Assembly: GCA_041658125.1 (NCBI GenBank)
Contig: JBBAAS010000001.1
Location: 1-64,000 of the forward strand
Direction of reading: 5' to 3'
DNA length: 64,000 bases
Source of the DNA: JBBAAS01 sp041658125
GTDB lineage: Bacteria > Patescibacteriota > Microgenomatia > UBA12405
The position numbers and the translations under genes were made by a program. The notes under the pieces were generated by a model that was given only the letters and a program-made list of their open reading frames with translations, was not told the DNA's origin and made no database searches. Below, one piece after another: positions 15,892 through 25,104 of the stretch. Position 1 is the first letter of the stretch, and the number at the start of each line of letters is the position of its first letter.

Positions 15892-16958
15892 AAGTTGTTA
15901 ACGGTGTTTTTAAAGTTTAGCATAAAGTTATTTTCAGAAAAGCGGGAAGCATTTTGAACGCAAGTGTCGGAGTCGAACTTGAAGTGATGGAATTTGTTGA
16001 GGGTTTTTATTAGAGAGAACGTTGTCTGGTGGTTAAAAAAAAGGCCGGTTTTTTGATCGATAACCGTCTCGGTGATACCACCACGCCGGTAGGCAATAAC
16101 CGGACGACCACAAGCCTGAACTTCGAGGGGAGTGAGGCCAAAGTCCTCTTTTTGGGGACAGATAAGAGCTTGGCAATTTTGATAAAGAGCAATGAGAGTA
16201 CTATCGGAAATCAGACCTAAAAATTGAATGTTTTTAAATTGAGAATATTTATTTTTTAAATACCTTTCTGTTCGACCGGTACCGACAATTTTTAAGATTA
16301 AATTGAGCTTAATACAGGACTTAATAGCTATTTCTACTTTTTTATAAGGAACAAGGCGGGAAACCGTCAGAAAATATTTGTCAGATAGCCGATTACTAGA
16401 AGACGGTTTAAACCGGTCGAGATTGATGCCGGGGTAAATAATTGTTGAAGGACGATGGTAATTTTTTTGAATGCGGGCTTGGGTAGTAAGGCAATTGGTA
16501 GTATAGAAATCCGGGCGCTTCGAATAGATCCGGTCTATTTTTTGATATTTTTTGAGAATTGGTTTTAGAATTGACGGGGGTTTTTGGTAAAGATGACGGT
16601 TGGGGGTGTGAAGATGACAAATAAACATCGTGTTGGGAAGAGTTAAAAGACAATGGCCGACAGTGGAGGTGGTGGAAATAACAATATCATATTGAGAGAA
16701 ATCGAATTGTTCTAAGGCAAGGGGATATATTGGAGTATAGAAAACCGGATTAGACCGGTGAAAAGGTAATTTTTGAATGAACGAGGAAATGACGGTGGTT
16801 GTTGGGGGTAGCCAATTTGTTTTGGAAGGGTCATGGAAAAGAGTGAAGACAGGAGCCTTCGGATAAATTTTTAGAAGATTAAGAAGAACTTTTTCAGCTC
16901 CACCCCATTGATTCAACCAGTCGTAAAAAATAGCGATTTTAGGTGAGGAGTTTTTCAT
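15861..16958 (-). CDS. glycosyltransferase family 4 (GT-B)
   Basis: A 365-residue enzyme from the ATG at 16958 (KIAIFYDWLNQWGGAEKVLLN start); a longer frame to 17021 would only extend into the neighbouring gene. The GGAEKV loop is the acceptor-side glycine motif of GT4. The C-terminal donor site has VSRLVPYKKVEIAI, then CPQKEDFGLTPLEVQACGRPVIAYRRGG with the EX7E-type glutamates. It resembles mannosyltransferases such as WbaZ and WbdA-type enzymes, and would add a sugar from a nucleotide donor such as GDP-mannose. It overlaps both neighbours in the operon. Confidence 0.88.
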   Translation of the reverse strand: MKNSSPKIAIFYDWLNQWGGAEKVLLNLLKIYPKAPVFTLFHDPSKTNWLPPTTTVISSFIQKLPFHRSNPVFYTPIYPLALEQFDFSQYDIVISTTSTVGHCLLTLPNTMFICHLHTPNRHLYQKPPSILKPILKKYQKIDRIYSKRPDFYTTNCLTTQARIQKNYHRPSTIIYPGINLDRFKPSSSNRLSDKYFLTVSRLVPYKKVEIAIKSCIKLNLILKIVGTGRTERYLKNKYSQFKNIQFLGLISDSTLIALYQNCQALICPQKEDFGLTPLEVQACGRPVIAYRRGGITETVIDQKTGLFFNHQTTFSLIKTLNKFHHFKFDSDTCVQNASRFSENNFMLNFKNTVNNLWHQFQTTTF

Positions 16959-18063
16959 AAACAGCCATGGTTTTTTGGGCGGTTTTAGTCCAGGAATATT
17001 TGGCAACCTGAAGTTGGCCAAGCTTAATTAACTTTTGACGGAGAGTATCTGAAGCTTGGAGTTTTTTGATTTGGTCAACAAGAGCCATTGGTTTAAAAGG
17101 ATCAAAATAAAGAACGGATTGACCGTAGACTTCCGGTAGGCAACTTGCATTACTGGAAATTACCGGACAATTTAGGGCCATAGCTTCAAGACCGGTAAGA
17201 CTAAAGCCTTCCATCAAAGACGGGTGAACCAAGGCCAGAGCGTGAGAATAAACCTGACTAAATTCGGCGTCGGTTAGATAGCCTAAAAATTCGACTTGAG
17301 ATTGTAGGTTGAGGGATTTGATTTGCGACTGAAGTTTGTCGGTAAAGAAATTGCGGGCGGAGATAATTTTTAATTTGATATCGGGAAGAAATTTGAGGGC
17401 TTGAAGAAGGACAATAAGGTTTTTGTGAGGGTAGAGATTGCCGGTATAAACAAGATAATTTTCAATTTTTAATTTTCCACCAGAGACGGACTTCGCTTGG
17501 TGATGAAGAAACTTTGGATCGACGGCTTCTTGGGTAACGGTGATTTGAGTGGGTTTTAGATTGAAATCAGTAGCTAATTTTTTTTGCCAATAAACAGTTG
17601 GGACAATTAGCGGGTTAGTTTTGATAACATGGTCTGTTAACAATCGATAAAGCCAATATTTGGGCCAATATAAAAATGGATTTCTGGTAGTAGTCTTCGG
17701 GCCATGAAAATAATGCTTGATGAGATCGTGGATGGTAACTACCGATTTACCGGAATATAAAAAGGGCTTATTGAAATGGGTAAAATGAACTAAATCCGGA
17801 TGGAGTTGATTGAGAAGTGAAGGAAACTTGATTTGTTCTAAAAGAGAATAATGGGGAATGTCGGTAAAAACGTATTGAAATTTATTGCCCAAGTCGGCTT
17901 GAATGTCGGATCGAAGATCGTTATAGGTGACGACAGTGAATCGATATTTAGAAAATTGGGGAAGATCGGAGAGAGCGATTAAAAGATTTTTAGTATAACG
18001 GCCGATACCGGTGTGTTTGGGACCATAGAGACGAGCATCGATAACAATATTTTTTAGAGGCAT
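16939..18063 (-). CDS. glycosyltransferase family 4 (GT-B)
   Basis: A 374-residue enzyme. The N-terminal GPKHTGIGRYTKNLL (14-28) is the usual GIGRY acceptor loop of WbdB/mannosyltransferase-like GT4 enzymes. The donor domain shows YTGNLYPHKNLIVLLQAL, HPSLMEGFSLTGLEAMA and CPVISSNASCLPEV with the EX7E motif. It probably extends the chain begun by the sugar-phosphate transferase. It overlaps the upstream GT2 by 10 bases and the downstream GT4 by 20, so the run is one transcript. Confidence 0.9.
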   Translation of the reverse strand: MPLKNIVIDARLYGPKHTGIGRYTKNLLIALSDLPQFSKYRFTVVTYNDLRSDIQADLGNKFQYVFTDIPHYSLLEQIKFPSLLNQLHPDLVHFTHFNKPFLYSGKSVVTIHDLIKHYFHGPKTTTRNPFLYWPKYWLYRLLTDHVIKTNPLIVPTVYWQKKLATDFNLKPTQITVTQEAVDPKFLHHQAKSVSGGKLKIENYLVYTGNLYPHKNLIVLLQALKFLPDIKLKIISARNFFTDKLQSQIKSLNLQSQVEFLGYLTDAEFSQVYSHALALVHPSLMEGFSLTGLEAMALNCPVISSNASCLPEVYGQSVLYFDPFKPMALVDQIKKLQASDTLRQKLIKLGQLQVAKYSWTKTAQKTMAVYEKLLT

Positions 18064-18968
18064 TTAGCTTTAAAAATACGTAATAATTCTAACAGTTTTA
18101 TCCCGGATAAAACTATAAAGCGAACCGGAGGAGAATATTTATTCATTAAGTTTTCCTGATAAAAAATACGCATGGCTTCGGTTGAAGCCAAAGCAATACG
18201 GAGTCGGGTTTGAGGAGAAGCGGTAGAAATATTTTGAGTTTCTTTTATAATGCCTGAAGAAATTCCCTGATAATGGGTAACTTGAGTAAAAGGATAGAAA
18301 TAAAAGGAATAACCCTTTTGACGAAGTTTGTAGCAAAGATCAAGATCCTCACCGTAGTAAAAATATTTTTCATTCCACCAGTTGATTGAATCCCCTACCG
18401 AGCGTTTGATCATCAGAAAGGCTCCGGAGCAAGCATTGATTTTTTGGATTTTGGAATAGTCTAAATATTCCATGAAATAAGCCCGGCTGGAGATGCCGGT
18501 GAAATGAAGCATGGCGGTCAGAGGAGTGGGAAAATCGCGGTGACATTCGGGCTGGAGCTTACCGGTAAGAGCAAACTTGAGATAACAAGTGGCGGCGTCG
18601 ACTTTTGGATTTTCTTGAAAAAACGTCAGCATTTTGGAAAAGGTTTGGGGTTCGACGGTGGTGTCGGGATTGAGAAAGAGGACAAATTTAGACGATGGGG
18701 AAAGGATGGAAAGGGCACGATTGTTGCCAGCAGCGAAACCCAGATTTGTATTTAGTATTAAGTATTTAGTGTTTAGTAGAGAAACTTTTTTGGCTAAAGA
18801 GATGCTTTGGTCGGAGGAGGCATTGTCAATGACGATAATTTCATACTTTTTAGAATCTAGATCTGAAAGTCTAATGCTTTGGAGACATTTTTGAAGATAG
18901 TCACCGGTATTAAAATTGAGAATAACTACAGAGAGAACGGGGTTAATGCTTTTGGGTGATTTGATCAT
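18054..18968 (-). CDS. glycosyltransferase family 2 (GT-A), rhamnosyltransferase-like
   Basis: A 304-residue GT-A enzyme. SVVILNFNTGDYL opens the nucleotide-binding fold, VIDNASSDQS follows, and the metal-binding region is FLNPDTTVE. The later GAFLMIKRSV and YFYYGEDLDLCYKL (ED/xED base) are typical of WbbL-like rhamnosyltransferases. It is cytoplasmic with a weakly hydrophobic C-terminus. A short AT-rich, repetitive stretch near 18741-18780 encodes LLNTKYLILNTN and looks like simple-sequence drift, not a mobile repeat. It overlaps the upstream GT4 by 26 bases. Confidence 0.9.
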   Translation of the reverse strand: MIKSPKSINPVLSVVILNFNTGDYLQKCLQSIRLSDLDSKKYEIIVIDNASSDQSISLAKKVSLLNTKYLILNTNLGFAAGNNRALSILSPSSKFVLFLNPDTTVEPQTFSKMLTFFQENPKVDAATCYLKFALTGKLQPECHRDFPTPLTAMLHFTGISSRAYFMEYLDYSKIQKINACSGAFLMIKRSVGDSINWWNEKYFYYGEDLDLCYKLRQKGYSFYFYPFTQVTHYQGISSGIIKETQNISTASPQTRLRIALASTEAMRIFYQENLMNKYSPPVRFIVLSGIKLLELLRIFKAKCL

Positions 18969-20169
18969 ATATTTGGTTTAGGCCGTCGACACATTTATCA
19001 AAAGAATACTTATCTTTCATCAGTTTTTTGGCATTTTGACCGATAGACTCCCGGTATTTTTTATCATTGATGACTTTGAAGACGTGGCTAAGAATGTCTT
19101 TTGAAGGACAAACAATGGCGTGTTTTTCATTTTCGATTTCGATATTGCCCATGCCACCTTCGGGATTGGTAATTACCGGTAGGCCAAAAGTCATACCTTC
19201 CAAAAATTTGTTGCGGGTGCCACCACCACTGCCCATGGGGGCCAAAAGTAACCAGCAGTATTCGTAGAAATACTGTGGATCGTGTGATCCGCCTTCGGCA
19301 TCAGCCTCGGTGACAATGATATCTTTTGAGGAATATTTGCCATAGAGATCCGGAGCATGGCGGCCGACAATGTAAAGACGGGCTTTGGGATAGGTTTTTT
19401 TAATAGATGGCCAAAAATTTTTCAGAACCAGATCGGCCGATTCCTGATTTTGCATCCATTTCATATTGGAGACACCAAAAAGAATGGTGGGATCAGGTGA
19501 TTTTTCGGTTTTTAGCGGAAGCTTAAAATATTCCGGATCAACTCCATCCTGAAAAACGTGAATATCAGGCCGGCCGGTAATTTTGGAAACATATCTTTGG
19601 TCTTCAGAGCTAAACATGAAAACAGTATGGGTGTTTTTCCAATAATGAGTTTCCCAGTACTTTAGCTTGAGGACATCGATCCAAAGAAGAGGTTTAAGGA
19701 GGCGGGACCAGCCGAAAAGTGACTGAACGAAATGTTGATAAATGGCGTATTCGATGGTGACATCAACCATGACAATGGGAATTTTGGTTTTTGGAATACT
19801 CGGCATGGGATAAATACAGTCACAGTGGATAAGGTCAAAATGGTGATGTCGGAGTTCATAGCGAATAGCTTTTTTAAGGTCGTCACTGATGTATTTAACT
19901 AACAAAAACGGATAGGGACTAAGCCCGGTGGAAAGAATTTTTCGGGGATCCCAGGTTTTTCCCCGATGAACAACGACAACCTTTTGGCAATATTGGCTAA
20001 CTTCGGGTAAGCCTTCTTCGTCAGGAGAAATGCAGATAAGATGGATATCGTTTTTGGGTGAGAGGTATTTAATAGAGTAAAAAGAATGTCTTTGACCGCC
20101 GGATTGGGAAAGTCGGGGGATGTAAGGCGTAATCATTAGAATTTTTCGTTTAGTTTTGATTGGGTTCAT
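18943..20169 (-). CDS. glycosyltransferase family 4 (GT-B)
   Basis: A 408-residue protein. The N-terminal MITPYIPRLSQSGGQRH gives the GT4 glycine loop, and the donor half shows the FGVSNMKWMQNQE, YIVGRHAPD and APMGSGGGTRNKFLEGMTFG segments, the last with the conserved GGGTR...LE pattern of GT4 enzymes that act late in glycan assembly. An internal ATG at 20136 (MITPYIP) is an alternative start that would remove the 20-base overlap with the upstream GT-C gene. Acceptor and donor cannot be inferred from sequence. Confidence 0.88.
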   Translation of the reverse strand: MNPIKTKRKILMITPYIPRLSQSGGQRHSFYSIKYLSPKNDIHLICISPDEEGLPEVSQYCQKVVVVHRGKTWDPRKILSTGLSPYPFLLVKYISDDLKKAIRYELRHHHFDLIHCDCIYPMPSIPKTKIPIVMVDVTIEYAIYQHFVQSLFGWSRLLKPLLWIDVLKLKYWETHYWKNTHTVFMFSSEDQRYVSKITGRPDIHVFQDGVDPEYFKLPLKTEKSPDPTILFGVSNMKWMQNQESADLVLKNFWPSIKKTYPKARLYIVGRHAPDLYGKYSSKDIIVTEADAEGGSHDPQYFYEYCWLLLAPMGSGGGTRNKFLEGMTFGLPVITNPEGGMGNIEIENEKHAIVCPSKDILSHVFKVINDKKYRESIGQNAKKLMKDKYSFDKCVDGLNQIYDQITQKH

Positions 20170-21577
20170 GGAGATAAAGTATTATAAATTTATCGGAACG
20201 AAAGATGGTAGGATATTTTGAGATTAACTCGTTGGTATAACCATTGTAAGTGGTAGAGACATAATAAATGGGATAATTTTTGTAGAGAGAAAAGAATTTG
20301 GGAAAATCATATATTTCGATCGGGAAACCGGAACGGTTAGTCTGATAAAGAAAGGCGGTATCGCCATTGTAGGGAGCAACCACAAGAGAGTTTTTGGGAA
20401 TTAACTGGTCAACCATTTTTCCGGCTTCCATAATAACCGGGTTATTGATTTTGTAATATTCCTGAACTTGGAACCAAGAGTAAAAAAGAGCGGCGGCAAA
20501 GACAGAAAAAGTAACCAAAAGAGCGATTAGTTTTTGATCGAAAACAAACTGATAGAGGTAATAAAGGCCAAAACCGATAATTAAAGATAAAAGAGGGGTA
20601 ATTAAAAATTGATAATAGTCATGTTGAATGTTGCCACGGGCAATGATGGAAAAATAAAGAAGAATGCCGGCAGAGGCTAATAGACAAAAAAGTTGGGAGT
20701 GATTTTTTTTGTAGGCAAAGCCAAGAAGTAAGGGAATAACGCCATAAATTCCAAGAATTAATTTGCCGATCCGTTCGAAAAATAACCAACGAAACCAGGC
20801 CGGACGAAAACGAAGGCCACCTTCGTTAAACAGCCAATTGCTGGCGGGGATGCCTTCGGGAAATTGACTAATCCATTGGCGCCAGAGGTAAAAGGGTAAA
20901 AGCGAAATCAGGGCGAAAAAAAAGAGGGAGAGGAGAGTTTTGGGCTTAAAAAGGTTAAGCCGAAGAGAGTAGAAAAAAAGTAAAGGGAAAATAATTATGC
21001 CGGTAAAAGGCTTAGTAAGAATGGCGAGGGCTAAAGAAATGCCGGATAGTAGCCGGGATTTGGGAAAAAGGTACAGAGTAAGCATCATAAAAAGAACAGC
21101 GGTGGGTTCGGGAAGAATGGTTCGGGAATAATAGATTGAAAATGGCAGGAAAAGAAAAGTAGTGGTGGCTAAAAATGAGGGCCAAAAGTTTTTGGTGATT
21201 TGAAGTCCGATAAGAAAAATAAGAAAGCCAGTGATAAGAGAGAAAAAGATGGAAATTAGACGGGAAGCAACTTCGACGGTTAATGAGGGGAATAAAGGAG
21301 AAACGGCTTTATAGAAAACAACAGAAACGGCATTGTAAATGGGAAATTCGACGAAACGATAACCGTGGGGATTGTCCTTGCCTGATTGAAGATTACTTAG
21401 GTCGTGGTAGGTGGGACGGAGAAGATCAAAGCTTCTTAGAAAATTTCTGGTGACCGAAGCAGTGTCGGCTTGACGAAAGGAATGCCAATCAGCGATAGGG
21501 TTGTTGATTTTATAAAGCCGGACAGTAAGACCAGTGGCAAAAACAAGAATTAAGAGTATTTTTTTGATGACGGTCAT
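20150..21577 (-). CDS. GT39-like (ArnT/PMT-type) membrane glycosyltransferase
   Basis: A 475-residue polytopic protein with about 10-11 membrane helices. The first outer loop holds DWHSFRQADTASVTRNF, the conserved acidic/Arg-Gln-Ala-Asp region of PMT_2/GT39 enzymes that use polyprenyl-phosphate-linked sugars. The C-terminal part (about 380-475) is an extracytoplasmic alpha/beta domain with VVAPYNGDTAFLYQTNRSG. It would glycosylate protein, lipid or glycan on the outer face. It is coupled to the O-antigen-ligase-like gene (ATGA). Confidence 0.85.
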   Translation of the reverse strand: MTVIKKILLILVFATGLTVRLYKINNPIADWHSFRQADTASVTRNFLRSFDLLRPTYHDLSNLQSGKDNPHGYRFVEFPIYNAVSVVFYKAVSPLFPSLTVEVASRLISIFFSLITGFLIFLIGLQITKNFWPSFLATTTFLFLPFSIYYSRTILPEPTAVLFMMLTLYLFPKSRLLSGISLALAILTKPFTGIIIFPLLFFYSLRLNLFKPKTLLSLFFFALISLLPFYLWRQWISQFPEGIPASNWLFNEGGLRFRPAWFRWLFFERIGKLILGIYGVIPLLLGFAYKKNHSQLFCLLASAGILLYFSIIARGNIQHDYYQFLITPLLSLIIGFGLYYLYQFVFDQKLIALLVTFSVFAAALFYSWFQVQEYYKINNPVIMEAGKMVDQLIPKNSLVVAPYNGDTAFLYQTNRSGFPIEIYDFPKFFSLYKNYPIYYVSTTYNGYTNELISKYPTIFRSDKFIILYLHEPNQN

Positions 21578-22998
21578 TTTCGTTTTTGGTTGAGAGCAAT
21601 GGTTTGATAGTAAATGCCCATCATAATCCAGAAAAGATAAGCAGTTTTTGAAGCTTCAAAAACGTCAATAAAGACGGCATTGGTTAAAGTAACTAAGAGT
21701 CCGCCAAAGAGGGTTATCTGGATAATATCCAGAAACCCCAGTTTTTTCCGGAAAACTAAGGGGATGGTTTTTCGGATAAAGTAGAAAATGATAGAAAAGA
21801 AAGTAATAAAGCCAAGAAGACCACTTTCGCCTAAGGTACGGAGATAGTCGTTATCGGTAGCCAAAGTGATTGAACCAAGACCGGAGCCAATGAGGGGGTT
21901 TCTTTTGAAAGCAGTAACAGCTCGGGGCCATTCAGCATTGAAGCGGATTTCACCAGATCGGGCGACTCCGACGTCAGCGTCAACGGGAGGAAATTCTTCG
22001 ATGGTTTTGTAGACCATGACGGTGGGGACGAAAGTTGCTCCCGGTTTGGGTTTAATAGGTGAGCCGGTGATGACGGCAATTGGCGGAAGAGTAGAAATGG
22101 GAGTAATGGTAGGGATAACAGTTGGCTTAGCCGGAAACTTGAGAAAAGCCAGACTCTTTTGAAGACCGGGAACGGTGGCCAGAAGCCGTTGATTGAGATC
22201 CTTTGACATAAAAAGAGAGACAATCATGACTATGGAAACCGGAAGAATCCAAAGATATTTCTTAACTAAGAAAAGAGTAAGAACCATGCCGCCCCAGAAA
22301 GCGAAAGTAGAAATTCGCGAGGCGGTGAGGGTTAAAATGTAAAAGGCTAATAACCAAAAGAGAAGGTTGATGGTTTTGAGAAAAAAGTTTTTTTGAATAA
22401 TGGCGACAACGCCAATGATAATCAAGACAGCGCTTAAAAAAGCAGCCAAATCGTAATGGCCGGCGAAGCTGGAACTGATGCGGGTCCAGTCACTCATTAT
22501 TAAAAGTTGGCCCTTAGCAAATTCGGAATTCATGGTGGAAACTATCGGCCAGCCTAAAAATTTTTGGCCAAGACCATAGAGGGAAACTAGAATGGTGGCG
22601 ATGATGGCGGTGATGTAAGTAATTTTTAAATCAGCAAGATTTTTAATGGTATCAGCGGCAATAAAAAATAGTGACATATATTCAAATCGGCGCAAAAGAT
22701 TAAGAAGAAGGAATTTTGGAGCAGTGGTTTGGTAGATTAGGATGGCAACTAAGGTACTGGCAGAAATAGCGAAAAAATAGGCTAAAAACAATTTAGTAAT
22801 TTTATGTTTAAAAATCGGAAAACCGTGAGTTAACTGATAAATGCCGTAAACGATGATGGAAAATAAAACCAGATAATCATCAACCCTGACGGAAACAAAA
22901 GTTCCGGCTACCGATGATAAAGGAAATTTGGGATAGAGAGGAATGCCGATGATGAGAGCTAAAAGGATTGGCCTTAAAATTTTGAAATTTTTGAACAT
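21574..22998 (-). CDS. O-antigen ligase/polymerase-like membrane protein (Wzy_C superfamily)
   Basis: A 474-residue protein with about 11-12 membrane helices. The long periplasmic-side loop before the last helices contains NPLIGSGLGSITLATDNDYLR (split here as NPLIGSGLG and DNDYLRTLGESG), the Wzy_C signature of WaaL/Wzy proteins. Such proteins ligate or polymerise undecaprenyl-PP-linked glycans. The loop holds a 45-residue Pro/Thr-rich insert (about 287-330, PTVIPTITPIST) that is not part of the family core. In a Gram-positive-like CPR envelope the acceptor would be wall or protein, not lipid A. Overlaps GT2 by 25 bases. Confidence 0.85.
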   Translation of the reverse strand: MFKNFKILRPILLALIIGIPLYPKFPLSSVAGTFVSVRVDDYLVLFSIIVYGIYQLTHGFPIFKHKITKLFLAYFFAISASTLVAILIYQTTAPKFLLLNLLRRFEYMSLFFIAADTIKNLADLKITYITAIIATILVSLYGLGQKFLGWPIVSTMNSEFAKGQLLIMSDWTRISSSFAGHYDLAAFLSAVLIIIGVVAIIQKNFFLKTINLLFWLLAFYILTLTASRISTFAFWGGMVLTLFLVKKYLWILPVSIVMIVSLFMSKDLNQRLLATVPGLQKSLAFLKFPAKPTVIPTITPISTLPPIAVITGSPIKPKPGATFVPTVMVYKTIEEFPPVDADVGVARSGEIRFNAEWPRAVTAFKRNPLIGSGLGSITLATDNDYLRTLGESGLLGFITFFSIIFYFIRKTIPLVFRKKLGFLDIIQITLFGGLLVTLTNAVFIDVFEASKTAYLFWIMMGIYYQTIALNQKRK

Positions 22999-23957
22999 GC
23001 TTCTTGGTAGAAACCGGAAAATTTTGAGTTTCCAGTTAATTTATAAAACAAAAGTCGGAGATAAGCGTTGAGATATAAGAGTTTTTGAATGAGCTTAAGA
23101 TGGTGGGGGTGATGCTTTTGGGTGAAATGAAGCACGCCGAGATATTCGTTGACCAAGGGATCAGCTTGGGAAACGGCTGAAGCCCGACCAAGGTGAATTA
23201 TTTGGGGGCCGATAAGGTACCAATGCTCTAGTTCCGGATACTTTTGCTTAATGCGATAACAAAGTTCATATTCTTCACCATACATAAAATAGTTTTCGTC
23301 AAAGCCGTTAACGGAGTCAAGAATCGGACGGCGGATAAGAAGATAAGCACCGGTAAGCCAGTCTTGGCGATGGTCTTTGAGATAGAAATTACTGTGGGTG
23401 TAAAAATCGGGGGTGTGGGGATGGAAGGGCTTGACCAAGTAATTGAAAAAAGGCAGATCATCAAGACCAATAGACCAAGTAAAAACATTGGACAAATTGG
23501 GGAAAAATCCACCGGAGGCCTGAACCAAACGGTTGGGATTTAAAAGTTGAGCGGTACACATAGAGGCTTTGGGATTGGAGGCAAGCCAAGTGAGGGTTTG
23601 ACTGATGGCCGAATGAAGGATTATGGTGTCGGAGTTTAAAAGTAAAACGTAATTACCACAGGCAACTTTAATGCCCTGATTGTTGGCTTTAGAAAAACCG
23701 ACATTTTTATTGTTTTGAATAATTTTGTAATTGTTTTTAGAGATTTTTTTCTGTTGGAAAAAATGATTGATATCGGCTACCGAAGTATCGGAGGAAGCGT
23801 TGTCGATAATGATTATTTCGGTAGATACTTTTGAAGAGCTATCGCCGGTGTCGGAAAAATGAAGGCCTTTATCTAAAAGAATTGAATGCAGGCAATCAAG
23901 AATAACCTTGGAAGTGTTAAAAGAAAGAGTGATAATGGATAAGGTAGGGTTAGTCAT
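22974..23957 (-). CDS. glycosyltransferase family 2 (GT-A), rhamnosyltransferase-like
   Basis: A 327-residue enzyme. The start LSIITLSFNTSKVILDCL, IIDNASSDTSVADI, NKNVGFSKANNQGI and LLLNSDT form the GT-A nucleotide-binding core with the metal site at NSD. GAYLLIRRPILD and FMYGEEYELCYRI give the later base and acceptor motifs. Closest by pattern to WbbL/rhamnosyltransferases. The N-terminal part has an insertion (DKGLHFSDTGDSSSK) relative to its paralogue at 18054-18968. Probably cytoplasmic, acting with the adjacent GT4 enzymes. Confidence 0.9.
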   Translation of the reverse strand: MTNPTLSIITLSFNTSKVILDCLHSILLDKGLHFSDTGDSSSKVSTEIIIIDNASSDTSVADINHFFQQKKISKNNYKIIQNNKNVGFSKANNQGIKVACGNYVLLLNSDTIILHSAISQTLTWLASNPKASMCTAQLLNPNRLVQASGGFFPNLSNVFTWSIGLDDLPFFNYLVKPFHPHTPDFYTHSNFYLKDHRQDWLTGAYLLIRRPILDSVNGFDENYFMYGEEYELCYRIKQKYPELEHWYLIGPQIIHLGRASAVSQADPLVNEYLGVLHFTQKHHPHHLKLIQKLLYLNAYLRLLFYKLTGNSKFSGFYQEACSKISKF

Positions 23958-24489
23958 GGCGACGGAAAAAAGTTAAAAGAGTTTTTAGGGCAAAGATAAC
24001 AGTAATTTCTGTCAGAAAAAAGGAGAGTAAGCGATTGGGGATGGTGGTGGGAAAGCGACGGATGGTGACTTTGGTTTGATAATCCTGGTTGTGGTAAATA
24101 ATTTTATTGGCAATTCTTTTTTCCGGTTTGGTAAAAACGTCTTTTTCCCAATCAAAACCATTAATGTAAAGGGCTTCTTTGAATGGCAAGTTCAGCTCTT
24201 CAAAATAGTAACTGGGAATAGTATCGATGATAATTTCCCGGGCTTTTTCCGGCGGGTGGTTGAGGCGGATTCTAAATGGACTTTGGTAGTATTTAAGGTA
24301 AAAATTCATCACTTCGGATCGGGATAAGTTTGTAAAATAGCCCGAGACGTTTTTAATTTGAACCGTATCGCCGGGAAGATCGGATTTGGTACTGTTGATT
24401 AGGTCGGGAACAATGGGAGTGGGCCAGAGTAGGTAGACCAGGGCGAGGAGGTTAAAAACAACCAAAAAAATTTTTAGTGGTTTAGGCAT
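23950..24489 (-). CDS. hypothetical protein with two terminal membrane helices
   Basis: 179 residues; no family recognised. There is one N-terminal helix (about 5-22, FLVVFNLLALVYLLWP) and one near the C-terminus (about 155-173, LLSFFLTEITVIFALKTLL). The intervening ~130 residues are soluble and lie outside if both termini are cytoplasmic. They include a Tyr-rich VMNFYLKYYQSPF segment. Position between a GT2 (overlap 8 bases) and a hexapeptide acetyltransferase (9-base gap) suggests a role in export or assembly of the glycan, which is inference only. Confidence 0.7.
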   Translation of the reverse strand: MPKPLKIFLVVFNLLALVYLLWPTPIVPDLINSTKSDLPGDTVQIKNVSGYFTNLSRSEVMNFYLKYYQSPFRIRLNHPPEKAREIIIDTIPSYYFEELNLPFKEALYINGFDWEKDVFTKPEKRIANKIIYHNQDYQTKVTIRRFPTTIPNRLLSFFLTEITVIFALKTLLTFFRRHD

Positions 24490-24498
24490 GAGAGCAAA

Positions 24499-25092
24499 TT
24501 ATTGAAATAACATAGGTCGGCCAAGGACATAAGCAGGATTTTTGAGTTGTCGGTCAGAGATTTTTTTAGCGGGAACGCCTCCCCAAACTTCAAAATCGGG
24601 GATATCTTTGGTAACCACAGCGCCGGCGGCGACGACCGCTCCCCTACCGATAGTGACTCCGGGAAGAATAATGGCTCGGGGGCCGATAAAAACATAGTCT
24701 TTGATAATTACCGGACCAAAGGAATTGCCAAAATCAGGAGAATTAATATTGTGCTCATCGTTGTAAATCAAAACTTGGCTGGCGATATTGACATGGCTGC
24801 CAATTTCCAAGGGAGAGCGGCCGTCCAAAAAACAATGGTCACCGATAATGGAATCATGGCCGATTGTTAAGTTTTTTGGATTAAAAAAATTAGCCCACAT
24901 ATGAATAGTAGAGTTAAAAGGTATTTTAATGCCCGAGATAAGGTAAAAAATCTTTCTGATGGTATGGATGGGAATATAGCCTACCCAACGTAGGATCATT
25001 AGCCAAAGTTCTAAAAAGATAGTGTCAATACGGTTAGAAACTTTGTAAAGAATATTATCTGAAGTTAATGTTTGACCGTTTTTATCCTTCAT
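24499..25092 (-). CDS. hexapeptide-repeat (LbH) O-acetyltransferase
   Basis: A 197-residue acyltransferase of the maltose/galactoside acetyltransferase type. From about residue 70 the left-handed beta-helix hexad pattern is clear: [17 protein letters not shown], then [14 protein letters not shown] with the catalytic-His region, then [33 protein letters not shown] in successive turns. The C-terminus has the WGGVPAKKI closing motif. It should acetylate a sugar hydroxyl of the glycan using acetyl-CoA. It lies 12 bases after a GT4 gene in the operon. Confidence 0.92.
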   Translation of the reverse strand: MKDKNGQTLTSDNILYKVSNRIDTIFLELWLMILRWVGYIPIHTIRKIFYLISGIKIPFNSTIHMWANFFNPKNLTIGHDSIIGDHCFLDGRSPLEIGSHVNIASQVLIYNDEHNINSPDFGNSFGPVIIKDYVFIGPRAIILPGVTIGRGAVVAAGAVVTKDIPDFEVWGGVPAKKISDRQLKNPAYVLGRPMLFQ

Positions 25093-25104
25093 ATAAAGAT
25101 TATA

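Noticed and set aside
18741..18785. AT-rich repeated tatttagt-like motif resembling a small repeat array.
   Set aside because: It lies within a GT2 gene, encodes the normal conserved segment after the VIDNASSDQ region, and has no spacer periodicity.
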